From assembly GCA_015062285.1 (NCBI GenBank), contig SUUY01000008.1, forward strand, positions 1 to 53,788: a stretch of DNA of 53,788 bases. Direction: 5' to 3'. The position numbers and the translations under genes are program-made. The notes under the pieces were generated by a model. The model searched no databases and had not been told where the DNA came from. It worked only from the letters and a program-made list of their open reading frames with translations. This DNA comes from Alphaproteobacteria bacterium (GTDB lineage: Bacteria; Pseudomonadota; Alphaproteobacteria; RF32; CAG-239). Within the stretch, counting starts at the first letter, position 1, and every line of letters starts with the position of its first letter. Shown here one piece after another: positions 8,777 through 17,310 of this stretch.

Positions 8777-10789
8777 ATGTCTCCAGAAGAAGCAAATACA
8801 TCGGAAATTACAACAAACCAAGATGCAGCAAACAGTGAAAATTTTTATACAGTAAAAGAACGATTTGAAATAGACTACAATCAACCACTGCCCGCTTTTG
8901 ATACTAATGGAGCAAAAGCGTATGCTGTTAAAGATAAAATTAATCCGCAAAAAGAACTTTTTGCTTTAATTTGTGATAATAAGTTTCCGACAAGACTTTC
9001 TATTTTACCATATCTAAAATCGATAGATCATCCTAATATTTTGAAACTTGTTGAATTTAGCGTTGTTGATTATGCGCCTGAAAACACTATGAATATGGCG
9101 TTGATATATATGAAACCTACAGGCCCTAAAGTTTCAGACGTTGCCTGGACAGAAAAAATCACAACCGAAAAATTTAAGTCCTTGGCATCGTCTATGGCTT
9201 CAGCTTGCGAATCTTTAAGAACATATCACGTTACACATCGCGCAATTCGACCGGATAATTTGTTTTTTAAGGATAACGATTGCGCAGAAATTGTTTTAGG
9301 TGACTGCGCAGCTACGTTTCCTGCCTTATACCAACCCGATGTGTACGAAACCACAGAAAGTCTCTTGTGCATTCCGCAAGGACGCGGAAACGGATCTTGC
9401 AGTGATGATATATATGCTGCCGGTGTTACATTGCTGGGGATCGGTATGGGCAAAGAAATAAGCACCTCTTTAACAACGGCAGAGTTAATTCAACAGAAAT
9501 TGAAAAAAGGTTCACTTCTGGTACTTTTGAATGGTGAAAAAATTAATGGTCAATTTTCGCCAATCTTAAAAGGAATGTTGGAAGATGATAGTGAACTAAG
9601 ATGGAAACCGATAAACATTTTTAATTTTATAGATAATAAAAACAGTAGTTTCAGCAACTCTGACGGTTCGGATAAATCAATGCGAGCCCTCACTATCGGA
9701 GGAGAAAAGTACTATACAACTAAATCTGCAGCTTTGGCTGTTTTGAACAATCCGACCGATGCTTTTACACTTGCCAAAAACGGAAAACTTTTGGACTGGA
9801 TTAAAAATGGATTAGAAAACGAAAAACTCCACAGTAAAATGGATAAATTTCTCCAGCAAAACAAAGAAAATGAGAGCGCAGCTACTTTGGCTCCGATGAT
9901 TGCAATTTACTTAGATTCATCATTGCCGATTAAATGTGGCGATACATTCATATTTCCAAACGGATTATCAAAGGCGTTATATCACTACATAAAAACACAT
10001 CAACCTCTAGATGTTTTTTACAACCTTTTTTCCAGTGATCTGATAAAAACTTGGTATCAGGAACAGCCATATATTCATGCCCCGGCAAACAGTAGTGATA
10101 TTAAGACTGCCATAGCCCGAAACAGCTTCGGATATGGCATAGATAGAGTTATGTATGAATTTGATGAGGATTTACCGTGTATAAGCGAATTGGTTGGCAA
10201 AGAATTTGTTAATACCCCGTCAAAACTATTAAAAGCTCTTGACCTTAACTATAATGCATTTGAAGATAGACTACCCTTTGATAAAAATATAATTGCTTAT
10301 TTGCGTTGCAAAATGGGTAAAAAAATTGATGGTATAATTACTGATATTAATGCAAATCAAGATGCTTTAAGAATATCTGCGGTTATTCGTTTATATGCCA
10401 ACATTCAAAACAAAAACGGACCGGTTCAGCTGAATAATCTGACACGTTGGCTTTTAAAATCGTCTAAACCGATTATTACAAGTTTTCACAACTTAAAATA
10501 TCGCAAATTTTTAGAGAGAGAATTAGTAAAAATTTCTAAAAACGGAAAAATAATCGGGCTCTATGAACTACTTGAAAATGATGAGGCCAAACTAAAAGAT
10601 CGCAGAGACTATGCTGAAGTATTAAAGAAAATAAACGTTTTAATGACTGAGCGCAACAGGATTCTTGCCGGTGATGCAAAACTAGATGATGAAGCAAGAG
10701 AATTAGCTGTCAAATTTGCATCAATGCTATCTATTCTAACTATGCTGGCATCTTTTATGTTCAGTATTATCTATTGGGTGCTAAAATGA
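8777..10789 (+). CDS. Membrane-anchored pseudokinase (Ser/Thr kinase fold)
   Basis: 670 aa from ATG 8777 (GAAAG upstream; GTG at 8762 is an alternative). Residues ~23-240 resemble a Hanks-type kinase: a helix-C region, SIDHPNILKLVEF, the hinge (ALIYMKP), the catalytic-loop equivalent HRAIRPDN at 154-161, a DFG equivalent LGDCA near 176, and an SDDIYAAGVTLLGIG helix. The VAIK lysine is replaced (FALIC, 62-66), the HRD aspartate is Ala156, and DFG reads DCA, so catalysis is very unlikely. About 400 further residues of unknown fold follow, then one C-terminal membrane helix (MLSILTMLASFMFSIIYWV). Overlaps the next gene by 4 nt. Confidence 0.8.
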   Translation: MSPEEANTSEITTNQDAANSENFYTVKERFEIDYNQPLPAFDTNGAKAYAVKDKINPQKELFALICDNKFPTRLSILPYLKSIDHPNILKLVEFSVVDYAPENTMNMALIYMKPTGPKVSDVAWTEKITTEKFKSLASSMASACESLRTYHVTHRAIRPDNLFFKDNDCAEIVLGDCAATFPALYQPDVYETTESLLCIPQGRGNGSCSDDIYAAGVTLLGIGMGKEISTSLTTAELIQQKLKKGSLLVLLNGEKINGQFSPILKGMLEDDSELRWKPINIFNFIDNKNSSFSNSDGSDKSMRALTIGGEKYYTTKSAALAVLNNPTDAFTLAKNGKLLDWIKNGLENEKLHSKMDKFLQQNKENESAATLAPMIAIYLDSSLPIKCGDTFIFPNGLSKALYHYIKTHQPLDVFYNLFSSDLIKTWYQEQPYIHAPANSSDIKTAIARNSFGYGIDRVMYEFDEDLPCISELVGKEFVNTPSKLLKALDLNYNAFEDRLPFDKNIIAYLRCKMGKKIDGIITDINANQDALRISAVIRLYANIQNKNGPVQLNNLTRWLLKSSKPIITSFHNLKYRKFLERELVKISKNGKIIGLYELLENDEAKLKDRRDYAEVLKKINVLMTERNRILAGDAKLDDEARELAVKFASMLSILTMLASFMFSIIYWVLK

Positions 10790-11268
10790 ATAAACTTAGT
10801 AAAAAAGATCAGACCAAAAAACATGAATTTAAACTATCTACATCACAAAAATTGTTGATGTTTCTTGCTATTATACTTCTCTCTTTTTGGTCGTTGCAAA
10901 TTGTGATAATCCTTTTGATAGGATTATTGCCATCGATAACCGTTATGTTGACCGATTCTAAAAATACCCACAAATTGATAATTGTCGGTTTTTTTAATCT
11001 TGCCGGTACGTTTATTTGTGTAGCTAATATCTATAATCAATTTATTACCAACCATGCTATAAACATAATGGATAATGTATTTAATATTATAATCATGCTC
11101 GGATCCGCAGCACTGGGAATGATTCTTTATTTTGAACTTCCTAACGTGTTTGTCATGATTTCAAGGTCTTCAGCAAGTCGCAGATTGCGCAATATAGATT
11201 CTAAGCTTGAGAAGATTTCCGCAGAATGGGGTTCTGAGGTATATGATCACTCAAGTAAAAAGCTTTAA
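10786..11268 (+). CDS. Multi-span membrane protein partner of the pseudokinase
   Basis: 160 aa starting at ATG 10786, whose ATGA overlaps the stop of the pseudokinase gene. After a basic N-terminus (MNKLSKKDQTKKHEFK) come about four hydrophobic segments (LLMFLAIILLSFWSLQIVI, ILLIGLLPSITVM, IIVGFFNLAGTFICVA, IIIMLGSAALGMILYF), then a charged C-terminal helix (SRRLRNIDSKLEKISAEWG). No family recognised. The 4-nt overlap indicates coupled translation with the pseudokinase, which itself ends in a membrane helix, so a complex in the inner membrane is a reasonable inference. Converges on sodB with overlapping stop codons. Confidence 0.7.
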   Translation: MNKLSKKDQTKKHEFKLSTSQKLLMFLAIILLSFWSLQIVIILLIGLLPSITVMLTDSKNTHKLIIVGFFNLAGTFICVANIYNQFITNHAINIMDNVFNIIIMLGSAALGMILYFELPNVFVMISRSSASRRLRNIDSKLEKISAEWGSEVYDHSSKKL

Positions 11269-11840
11269 ATTTGAGGCCAATTTACCAAATTGTTGAGAAA
11301 TACATCTATAAAATCAGATCTGCGATTTTGATAATCTAAATAATATGCATGCTCCCATACGTCGATACCAATTATCGGAATTTGACCGTGTGCTATAGGA
11401 GTATCCGCATTTGCCGTTTTGATAATTTTTAGGCCTCTATCATCAGATACCAACCAGGCCCATCCACTACCAAACTGTGAAATTGCCGTATTTTTAAATT
11501 CTTTTGCAAAATCTTCATATGAGCCAAATTGTTCTTCTATTTGTTTTAACAATTTAGCATTTGGCTTACCTCCGCCGTTTGGTTTCATAGAGTGCCAAAA
11601 GAACTGGTGATTAAAAACTTGTCCGGCATTATTAAATATAGCTTGGTATTCCGGCTTACCATAAACTGCCTTAATAATTTCTTCTAAGGTCATATTCTCA
11701 AATTCCGTACCGGCAATGAGCTTATTTAAGGTATCTACATAATTTTTATAGTGCTTGCCATAATGATATTCAAAGGTTTGTTGGCTAACATATGGCTCTA
11801 AATCATTCATATTATAAGGCAAGGCTATCATTTCAAACAT
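11265..11840 (-). CDS. sodB: Superoxide dismutase, Fe type
   Basis: Converts superoxide to H2O2 and O2 in the cytoplasm. 191 aa, typical of bacterial FeSOD. Metal ligands are all present: His26 (EYHYGKHY), His78 (QVFNHQFFW), Asp160 and His164 (DVWEHAYY). Gln74, in the N-terminal half next to the ligand helix, is the position that marks the Fe form. The start at 11840 has AAGGAG upstream. It follows fliJ on the same strand with an 11-nt gap but is functionally unrelated. No signal peptide. Confidence 0.95.
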   Translation of the reverse strand: MFEMIALPYNMNDLEPYVSQQTFEYHYGKHYKNYVDTLNKLIAGTEFENMTLEEIIKAVYGKPEYQAIFNNAGQVFNHQFFWHSMKPNGGGKPNAKLLKQIEEQFGSYEDFAKEFKNTAISQFGSGWAWLVSDDRGLKIIKTANADTPIAHGQIPIIGIDVWEHAYYLDYQNRRSDFIDVFLNNLVNWPQI

Positions 11841-11851
11841 TGTGTTGCTCC

Positions 11852-12280
11852 TTATGTGTTATTTTCATCATGATGTTTAATATAAGCATTGGTACCAACT
11901 TCATCAAGGAGCTTTTGTTCTTTCTGTTCAAGCTCTTTTCTGTTGGCTTTCTCTCTTTCTCTATCAACAATGTCAAAAGTTTTTTGCTCTTTGAACATTT
12001 CAGATATTTTATCTCTTATTGCTTCTATTTGTTCTCTAACCAATGATAAACATTCTTCTTGTTCTTGCTTTATCTCTAAATAACGTTTGGTATAAAGCCC
12101 AAAGTCACCAATATTAGGATTTTCTTGAACAAATAATTTTTCTTCATTGTAACGTTGCTCAAGCTGCTTGAGGTTATTTATAATTCTTTCTTCTTCGGCC
12201 TGTTTTTCAACCAATAATTTTCGTTGCTCATCAATTTTAAATTTTTGGATACGACTAAGTGTTTTTAGCGATTTGGGCAT
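11852..12280 (-). CDS. fliJ: FliJ-like flagellar export coiled-coil protein
   Basis: 142 aa, almost entirely charged heptad-like sequence (KTLSRIQKFKIDEQRKLL, then long E/K/Q-rich segments), as expected for the FliJ stalk that couples the FliI ATPase ring to the export gate. Similarity in such proteins is mostly composition, so the call depends on context: it begins 5 nt after fliI, with the ribosome binding site GAGGTG formed by the end of fliI. A kink is likely around residues 55-60 (NPNIGDFG). Confidence 0.75.
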   Translation of the reverse strand: MPKSLKTLSRIQKFKIDEQRKLLVEKQAEEERIINNLKQLEQRYNEEKLFVQENPNIGDFGLYTKRYLEIKQEQEECLSLVREQIEAIRDKISEMFKEQKTFDIVDREREKANRKELEQKEQKLLDEVGTNAYIKHHDENNT

Positions 12281-12285
12281 CTATG

Positions 12286-13626
12286 CTACACCTCAAATGT
12301 GTATGGAATGGCCAAAATATTTCCCAAAAGCTCGTAGCACTCGCTTAATGAGAATCTTTCTTGTTTTCCCTGAGAAAGAAAAGCTTCAATTTTGGGGTAG
12401 TAGAAGATTGCTTCGTCGACATCACGATTAGAGCCTTTTTTATATGCTCCCAAGCGAATAAGCTCAGCCATATCCTCGTATGAAGCAATATATTTACGAG
12501 CCTTTGCAACAAGTTCATATTCTTCTTTGGTATCACAATCCGGCATTGTACGAGAAATGGAACGCAAAATATTAATTGCAGGATAGCGATTGCGTTCGGC
12601 AATAGAGCGATCTAATACAATGTGCCCGTCCAAAATTGATCTTACGGCATCAGCAACCGGCTCATTATGGTCATCACCATCAACAAGAACCGTAAATAAT
12701 CCGGTTATTGTTCCGTTTCCTGATCCCGGACCAGCTCGTTCCAGCAAACGCGGAAGTTCAGAAAATACGCTGGGCGTATAGCCTTTAGATGCGGGAGGCT
12801 CGCCTACCGAAAGTGATATTTCACGTTGAGCCATAGCAAAACGAGTTATAGAATCCATCATACATAGTACATCTTTATTTTCATCTCTGAAATATTCGGC
12901 AATAGCCATAGTAACATATGCAGCCTGACGACGTAATAACGGACTTTCATCTGATGTTGCCAGTACCAATACTGACTTTTCCAGTCCTTCTTGCCCCAAA
13001 ACATCTTCCACGAACTCTTTGGCTTCTCTTCCTCTTTCGCCAATCAGGCCAATAACCGAAATATCAGAATCGGTATGGCGTGCCATCATGGACATCAAAG
13101 TTGATTTTCCCACACCGGAACCGGCAAAAATTCCCATACGTTGTCCCTTACATATCGTCAAAAACGTATTTACCGCTTTTACTCCCAAGTCAACCTTGCC
13201 CTTAACGCGATCTCTGAATTGTGCCGGAGGAGGAGATGATTTAATAAAATAGGGTTTACTGCCTTTGATTAGCGGACCTTTACCATCGATTGCCTCACCA
13301 AAGGCATTGACGATTCTTCCCAACCATGAACGGTGCGGATATATAACAGGGTGAGCATCTTCAACTTCGACTCGACAACCAAGACCTATACCCTCGAGTG
13401 AAGCATACGGCATAAGGAGAAGCTTATCTTCTTTGAAACTCACAACTTCGCATGAAATTCGCTTGTTGTTAATATTTATTACCGAACACCTATCACCGAT
13501 GGAAAGGCCAGACGAAATACCGCTCACTTCAATAAACAAACCTTGCACACCGGTAACCTTGCCATAATATGATGACATATCAAGCTTGGATATTTCTTGT
13601 AAAATGTTTTGAACTCTATCAGACAA
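12286..13626 (-). CDS. fliI: Flagellum-specific ATPase FliI
   Basis: ATPase of the flagellar type III export apparatus, related to F1 beta. 446 aa. Walker A GSGVGKST at 169-176, Walker B in VLCMMDSITRFAMAQRE, then the family stretch GEPPASKGYTPSVFSELP and LLERAGPG. The N-terminal barrel domain (residues ~20-95) and the C-terminal helical domain are complete. The best start is TTG 13626 with GGGGAAA upstream; the first ATG (codon 17) would trim the N-terminus. Upstream, between fliI and ctrA, are two TTAA-N6-TTAA sites, one touching the fliI ribosome binding site, which suggests CtrA control as in other alphaproteobacteria. No other flagellar structural genes lie in the window. Confidence 0.93.
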   Translation of the reverse strand: MSDRVQNILQEISKLDMSSYYGKVTGVQGLFIEVSGISSGLSIGDRCSVININNKRISCEVVSFKEDKLLLMPYASLEGIGLGCRVEVEDAHPVIYPHRSWLGRIVNAFGEAIDGKGPLIKGSKPYFIKSSPPPAQFRDRVKGKVDLGVKAVNTFLTICKGQRMGIFAGSGVGKSTLMSMMARHTDSDISVIGLIGERGREAKEFVEDVLGQEGLEKSVLVLATSDESPLLRRQAAYVTMAIAEYFRDENKDVLCMMDSITRFAMAQREISLSVGEPPASKGYTPSVFSELPRLLERAGPGSGNGTITGLFTVLVDGDDHNEPVADAVRSILDGHIVLDRSIAERNRYPAINILRSISRTMPDCDTKEEYELVAKARKYIASYEDMAELIRLGAYKKGSNRDVDEAIFYYPKIEAFLSQGKQERFSLSECYELLGNILAIPYTFEV

Positions 13627-13637
13627 AATATTTCCCC

Positions 13638-13651
13638 TTAACTTGACTTAA
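13638..13651. promoter_or_regulatory. TTAA-N6-TTAA site before fliI (possible CtrA box)
   Basis: TTAA at 13638-13641 and 13648-13651 with CTTGAC between them, adjacent to the GGGGAAA ribosome binding site of fliI. It resembles the alphaproteobacterial CtrA recognition pattern TTAA-N7-TTAA, but with a 6-bp spacer like the site at 13709. Confidence 0.4.
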
Positions 13652-13708
13652 ATATATAGCATTTTTGCTTAGTTTTAAGCTATTTTTACGGTTATCAACA
13701 TAATAGTT

Positions 13709-13724
13709 GTTAATAATTATTAAC
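13709..13724. promoter_or_regulatory. Perfect 16-bp palindrome with TTAA-N6-TTAA, upstream of ctrA
   Basis: GTTAATAATTATTAAC is its own reverse complement and sits 16 bp upstream of the predicted ctrA -35 element. A third TTAA (13741-13744) overlaps that -35. The location between the divergent fliI and ctrA genes suits shared control, with CtrA itself the obvious candidate. Confidence 0.5.
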
Positions 13725-13740
13725 AGGCTTGTCAAAAAAG

Positions 13741-13769
13741 TTAACAAATAAAAAAATACAGGCTATGAT
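13741..13769 (+). promoter_or_regulatory. Predicted ctrA promoter
   Basis: TTAACA (13741-13746) and TATGAT (13764-13769) with exactly 17 bp between. The -35 contains the TTAA of a potential CtrA half-site, as at the autoregulated ctrA promoter of Caulobacter. The ribosome binding site GGGGGA (around 13794-13799) precedes ATG 13808. Confidence 0.5.
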
Positions 13770-13807
13770 GCATTTATTGATAAATACTTTAACGGGGGAA
13801 TAGTGCT

Positions 13808-14497
13808 ATGCGTGTTTTATTGGTAGAAGATGATTATGCCATTTCACAAAGTATTGAAACCATGCTCAAAAAAGAGGGCATGATTGTAGATACCACTGAT
13901 TTGGGTGAAGACGGTTTAGAAATCGGCAAACTATATGATTATGACATCATTATCCTGGATTTAATGTTGCCTGATATGAACGGATATGAAGTTCTCAAAA
14001 ATTTGCGTGCAGCTAAGGTTAATACTCCGGTATTGATTCTTTCCGGACTTAGCGAACCGGATAAAAAAGTTAAAGGATTAGGTTATGGTGCCGATGATTA
14101 TCTGACAAAACCGTTTGATAAATCGGAACTTTTGGCACGCATACAGGCTGTTGTACGTCGCTCTAAGGGACATTCTAATTCCTTGATCAAAACCGGAGAC
14201 GTTGAAGTTAATTTAGACAATCAAACCGTTACCGTTTGCGGCAAAGCACTACATCTGACCGGTAAAGAATATGGAATTATGGAATTGCTTTCTTTGCGTA
14301 AAGGTTCAACTTTGAATAAAGATCAATTCTTAAACCATTTGTATGGTGGTATTGATGAGCCTGAACTAAAAATTATTGACGTGTTTATTTGTAAGTTACG
14401 CAAGAAATTAGAAAAGGCTTCTGGCGGTAAAAATTATATCGAAACCGTTTGGGGACGCGGATATGTTTTGCGTGATCCTGATGAACCAAAAAAATAA
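13808..14497 (+). CDS. ctrA: Cell-cycle response regulator CtrA
   Basis: OmpR-class transcription factor that controls the cell cycle, division and flagellar genes in alphaproteobacteria. 229 aa. Receiver domain ~1-120 with Glu7/Asp8/Asp9, phospho-acceptor Asp51 ([13 protein letters not shown]) and Lys in YLTKPF; winged-helix domain ~125-225. The DNA-binding half has the near-invariant CtrA stretches [34 protein letters not shown] and [10 protein letters not shown], ending [15 protein letters not shown]. The C-terminus (DEPKK) lacks the Ala-Ala tail that marks Caulobacter CtrA for ClpXP, so turnover may differ. Its promoter region contains TTAA-type sites consistent with autoregulation. ChpT, its phosphodonor, is encoded 7 kb away. 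Confidence 0.96.
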   Translation: MRVLLVEDDYAISQSIETMLKKEGMIVDTTDLGEDGLEIGKLYDYDIIILDLMLPDMNGYEVLKNLRAAKVNTPVLILSGLSEPDKKVKGLGYGADDYLTKPFDKSELLARIQAVVRRSKGHSNSLIKTGDVEVNLDNQTVTVCGKALHLTGKEYGIMELLSLRKGSTLNKDQFLNHLYGGIDEPELKIIDVFICKLRKKLEKASGGKNYIETVWGRGYVLRDPDEPKK

Positions 14498-14516
14498 ATC
14501 GTAAACTTTTCAGCAA

Positions 14517-14560
14517 AAAAAACGCTTTCGATAAGTATTGAAAGCGTTTTTTTTATTTTT
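14517..14560 (+). terminator. Terminator of ctrA
   Basis: A 13-bp stem (14517-14529 with 14540-14552), a 10-nt loop and a following T-rich run. It begins about 20 nt after the ctrA stop. Confidence 0.9.
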
Positions 14561-14635
14561 TGTCAATAGAGCTTGATTTATTTTATGCAATATGCTAATA
14601 TGCATGTATAAAATTATTTATAGGAGGGCTAAATA

Positions 14636-15316
14636 ATGGATAATAAAAATAATGAAAATCATGAAACCACAGAGTGGAAAAATGAAGATATAAATGCGTT
14701 AGATGATTTTGGTCGAACATTACTGGACCGAATGATTTATGCAGCAAGATCTCCTGAAACCGTAGAAAAACTCATCAAGGCAGGAGGCAAAAGCGGACAA
14801 CAAGACGGAGAATTAGTCGACATGATACTTGAAAGAGTAACAAGTGGTTATCATGCACAAATAAGTGAATATGGGGAAAAAAGTGTGCAAAACAATATTG
14901 AAAACTTAGCTATTCTCGTAAATAACGGATATCGCCCTGGTCCTTGTGGAAGCTTAAATGAATTACTATCAAATCCTGAGCTATTTGAAAAATATCCGGA
15001 AACAATGAAAAAAATACTTCCCCATGATGAAAAATTAATGGTTAAATTAAATAGTATAAAAGATAGAAGACAGCTAAATGAAAATCAGCCTAAAGACCCA
15101 TTAGAAGAAAGATTAAAAAGAGCTAAAACCACTATATCAAGAGGGGAAAGCGAAGACAGAAGAGCTTATCACAGATTTAAAGTTGGCCCCTTAAAAGATT
15201 CTCCAAAATTAGGAAAAACAGGAAATTCAAGCACCGGAGAAGTAAACGAGGCCCATAAACAAGCTGCAAGAGCATCAATTGAAGCTTTTTTGACCAGCAA
15301 AAAAAGAAGTAAATAA
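14636..15316 (+). CDS. Hypothetical protein with a weak ankyrin-like N-terminus
   Basis: 226 aa, very hydrophilic, no signal peptide or membrane span. Residues ~22-50 (INALDDFGRTLLDRMIYAA, then SPETVEKLIKAGG) follow the pattern of one ankyrin repeat: Asp-x-x-Gly-x-Thr-x-Leu, a helix, then a second helix ending in a Gly turn. A second, weaker unit (NIENLAILVNNGYRP) may follow near residue 95. The C-terminal third is Lys/Arg/Ser-rich and probably disordered. ATG 14636 is supported by AGGAGG 7 nt upstream. Monocistronic between two terminators. Ankyrin assignment is tentative; target unknown. Confidence 0.65.
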   Translation: MDNKNNENHETTEWKNEDINALDDFGRTLLDRMIYAARSPETVEKLIKAGGKSGQQDGELVDMILERVTSGYHAQISEYGEKSVQNNIENLAILVNNGYRPGPCGSLNELLSNPELFEKYPETMKKILPHDEKLMVKLNSIKDRRQLNENQPKDPLEERLKRAKTTISRGESEDRRAYHRFKVGPLKDSPKLGKTGNSSTGEVNEAHKQAARASIEAFLTSKKRSK

Positions 15317-15361
15317 ACTCGTGGAACGTATTGAACTGTATTTAATAAATCAGCATTCAAA

Positions 15362-15400
15362 AAAAAATCCTTGAAAGTAGCATTCTTTCGAGGATTTTTT
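15362..15400. terminator. Bidirectional terminator between the ankyrin-like gene and hpnE
   Basis: A 16-pair stem with one T-G wobble (15362-15377 with 15385-15400), a 7-nt loop, and a T-run on both strands. It closes the rightward gene ending at 15316 and the leftward operon ending at 15400. Confidence 0.88.
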
Positions 15401-16476
15401 TATTTGCTTTTAATTATAGCTTTTACGGCTCTTTTTGCCGAAAGATATGCTGTTTCCATACAACAGACATGATTCTTCATTGTCCAATCGCCTGCAATTA
15501 CAACATTCGGATATTCGGTCAAAGCACTATCGGGACGAAGTTCGTTTGTTTTTTCATCTTGTGCTATGGTGGCATATTTGTGCTTAAATGCTTTAAATGG
15601 AGGGATAAACGCAGAGTTTACCCCTCGAACAGCATCTAGTTCCTGCCATATTTTCTTTGCCAATTCAGGTAATGCGGTGTTTTCATCATTTGCTGCAGAA
15701 ATAGTAACACTCAAAATATTATTATTAACAAAAACCCAATCAACAATCCCGTTTACTATACCCAAAAAAGAAGCATTTGGTGGGAAATGTATTTTTTCCG
15801 ATGTATAATAACTTATATTGATTATGCTGTTATGTGCAAGTTCTGTTTGGCCCATAAGGTTGGAGTAATGTTTATTGTCCAGAGCCAGTATAACTCTATC
15901 TTCAGATTTTAGATCTACTTGATATTTTTCAAAATTAAGTTGGGCTGCTCTGCCAAATTGGCTTTCTATTTTTATAAGTTTGCTGTTGTATTTTATTTCA
16001 TCAGCATACGAAGCTAAATTATTTATAATTTTTTGACTTAAATTTTGTTTTGAGAAATAAAGATTATATTTAGAACGATTCCATGGAAAAGTTTGGTATA
16101 AAATATTTTTTAAAATCGGTTTTGCAATTTGCTCGGCAGGGGTATTGCAAACCGACATTAAAATATGGTTTTTGTATAGTTTTTTATTATCAGAAAAACT
16201 TTTTTTGTTTGCATCCCAAAATATTATGTTGGATTCCCATTCGTTTTTATCAACAAACTTTGCAAGTTCTTTATTTGCTCCGATAACAACATGAGTTCCG
16301 TTATCTAATTTTTGTTCCAGAGTTTTATCATGGTATGACATGCAACGTCCGCCGGCTTGGGAAGCTGCTTCATAAACGACAACGTGAGAATCTTTAATTT
16401 TATTTTTAAGAAGTTTAGCACAAAATAATCCTGCAACACCGGCGCCGATAATATGATATGTTGCTGTTCTCGTCAT
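15400..16476 (-). CDS. hpnE: Hydroxysqualene dehydroxylase HpnE
   Basis: FAD-dependent amine-oxidase-fold enzyme that reduces hydroxysqualene to squalene, the last step of the bacterial HpnCDE route. 358 aa, somewhat short for the family. The N-terminal dinucleotide fold is clear: GAGVAGL from residue 11, then VVVYEAASQAGGR at ~32-44. The C-terminal FAD contact is VVIAGDWTMKN, followed by a helix (METAYLSAKRAV). It starts directly at the hpnD stop, so it is co-translated. The identification relies on the FAD motifs plus the operon with hpnC and hpnD. Confidence 0.88.
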   Translation of the reverse strand: MTRTATYHIIGAGVAGLFCAKLLKNKIKDSHVVVYEAASQAGGRCMSYHDKTLEQKLDNGTHVVIGANKELAKFVDKNEWESNIIFWDANKKSFSDNKKLYKNHILMSVCNTPAEQIAKPILKNILYQTFPWNRSKYNLYFSKQNLSQKIINNLASYADEIKYNSKLIKIESQFGRAAQLNFEKYQVDLKSEDRVILALDNKHYSNLMGQTELAHNSIINISYYTSEKIHFPPNASFLGIVNGIVDWVFVNNNILSVTISAANDENTALPELAKKIWQELDAVRGVNSAFIPPFKAFKHKYATIAQDEKTNELRPDSALTEYPNVVIAGDWTMKNHVCCMETAYLSAKRAVKAIIKSK

Positions 16477-17310
16477 TTACTTGCCCATAAATGCTCTCAA
16501 CAACAAACATAGCTTGCTGAATTTTCCTATTACCGGCTTAGGAGAAATAACCTCCCAACCTCGTTTTTGCATAATATCAAAATATCTTTTATAGACACTT
16601 GCAATCAGCCTTATTTGTCGAGTTGTTTTTTGAGGAAGTTTTTTTATTTCGGCAAATGCTTTCTTATAGTCATTTTCAGCCATACGTGCCAATTCTTCTC
16701 TAGCCACCATCAAATTTTTGTCCACCAAAACAACTTCCGGATCGCGAGAAGAAATACCGGCTTTATCTAAAAATTCCGAAGGTATATAAATTCGGTTCAG
16801 TAAAGCATCTTCTTTTACATCTCGCAATATATTGGTAATCTGCAGAGCTCGTCCTAATGAAGTAGCCAAGTTTTCAATTATAGTTTCATCATTGCAACCA
16901 AATATTCTTAGCGTTAAATTTCCCGGAACTCCGGCTACGCCTCGGCAGTATTTATTAAATTCGGCCAAACTCGGAGCTTGCATAGGATTTGGCAGATCCA
17001 TAGAAAGGCTGTCTAACATTTTTATAAATTCTGATTTTGGTAACTTGAATCGCATACAGTTTTTATATATCTTACGGCCAATATCCGTTGTTGGGACTTT
17101 TTTGTCGTAGATATTATTCAATTCAGCACGCCAAGCATTAAGAAGATCTATTTTTTTGCCAACATCTTCTTCACCGTCAACAATGTCATCTAAATGGCGA
17201 AAAAATGCATAAATGGTATACATGGCATTTCGTTTTGGTGTTGACAATAAACGCATGCTCCAAAAAAACGAACTGCCTGATTTTTTCACAATCTTTTTGA
17301 TGTTCTTCAT
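16477..17310 (-). CDS. hpnD: Presqualene diphosphate synthase HpnD
   Basis: Trans-isoprenyl synthase condensing two farnesyl diphosphates to presqualene diphosphate. 277 aa from ATG 17310, which overlaps the hpnC stop as ATGA; the frame also allows a GTG at 17325. The first Asp-rich motif is FFRHLDDIVDGE (Asp41, Asp42, Asp45), the second LQITNILRDVKED, and YIPSEFL follows it as usual. The CRGVAGVPG stretch is typical of squalene/phytoene synthases. Both Mg-diphosphate sites are intact, so it should be active. Confidence 0.93.
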   Translation of the reverse strand: MKNIKKIVKKSGSSFFWSMRLLSTPKRNAMYTIYAFFRHLDDIVDGEEDVGKKIDLLNAWRAELNNIYDKKVPTTDIGRKIYKNCMRFKLPKSEFIKMLDSLSMDLPNPMQAPSLAEFNKYCRGVAGVPGNLTLRIFGCNDETIIENLATSLGRALQITNILRDVKEDALLNRIYIPSEFLDKAGISSRDPEVVLVDKNLMVAREELARMAENDYKKAFAEIKKLPQKTTRQIRLIASVYKRYFDIMQKRGWEVISPKPVIGKFSKLCLLLRAFMGK

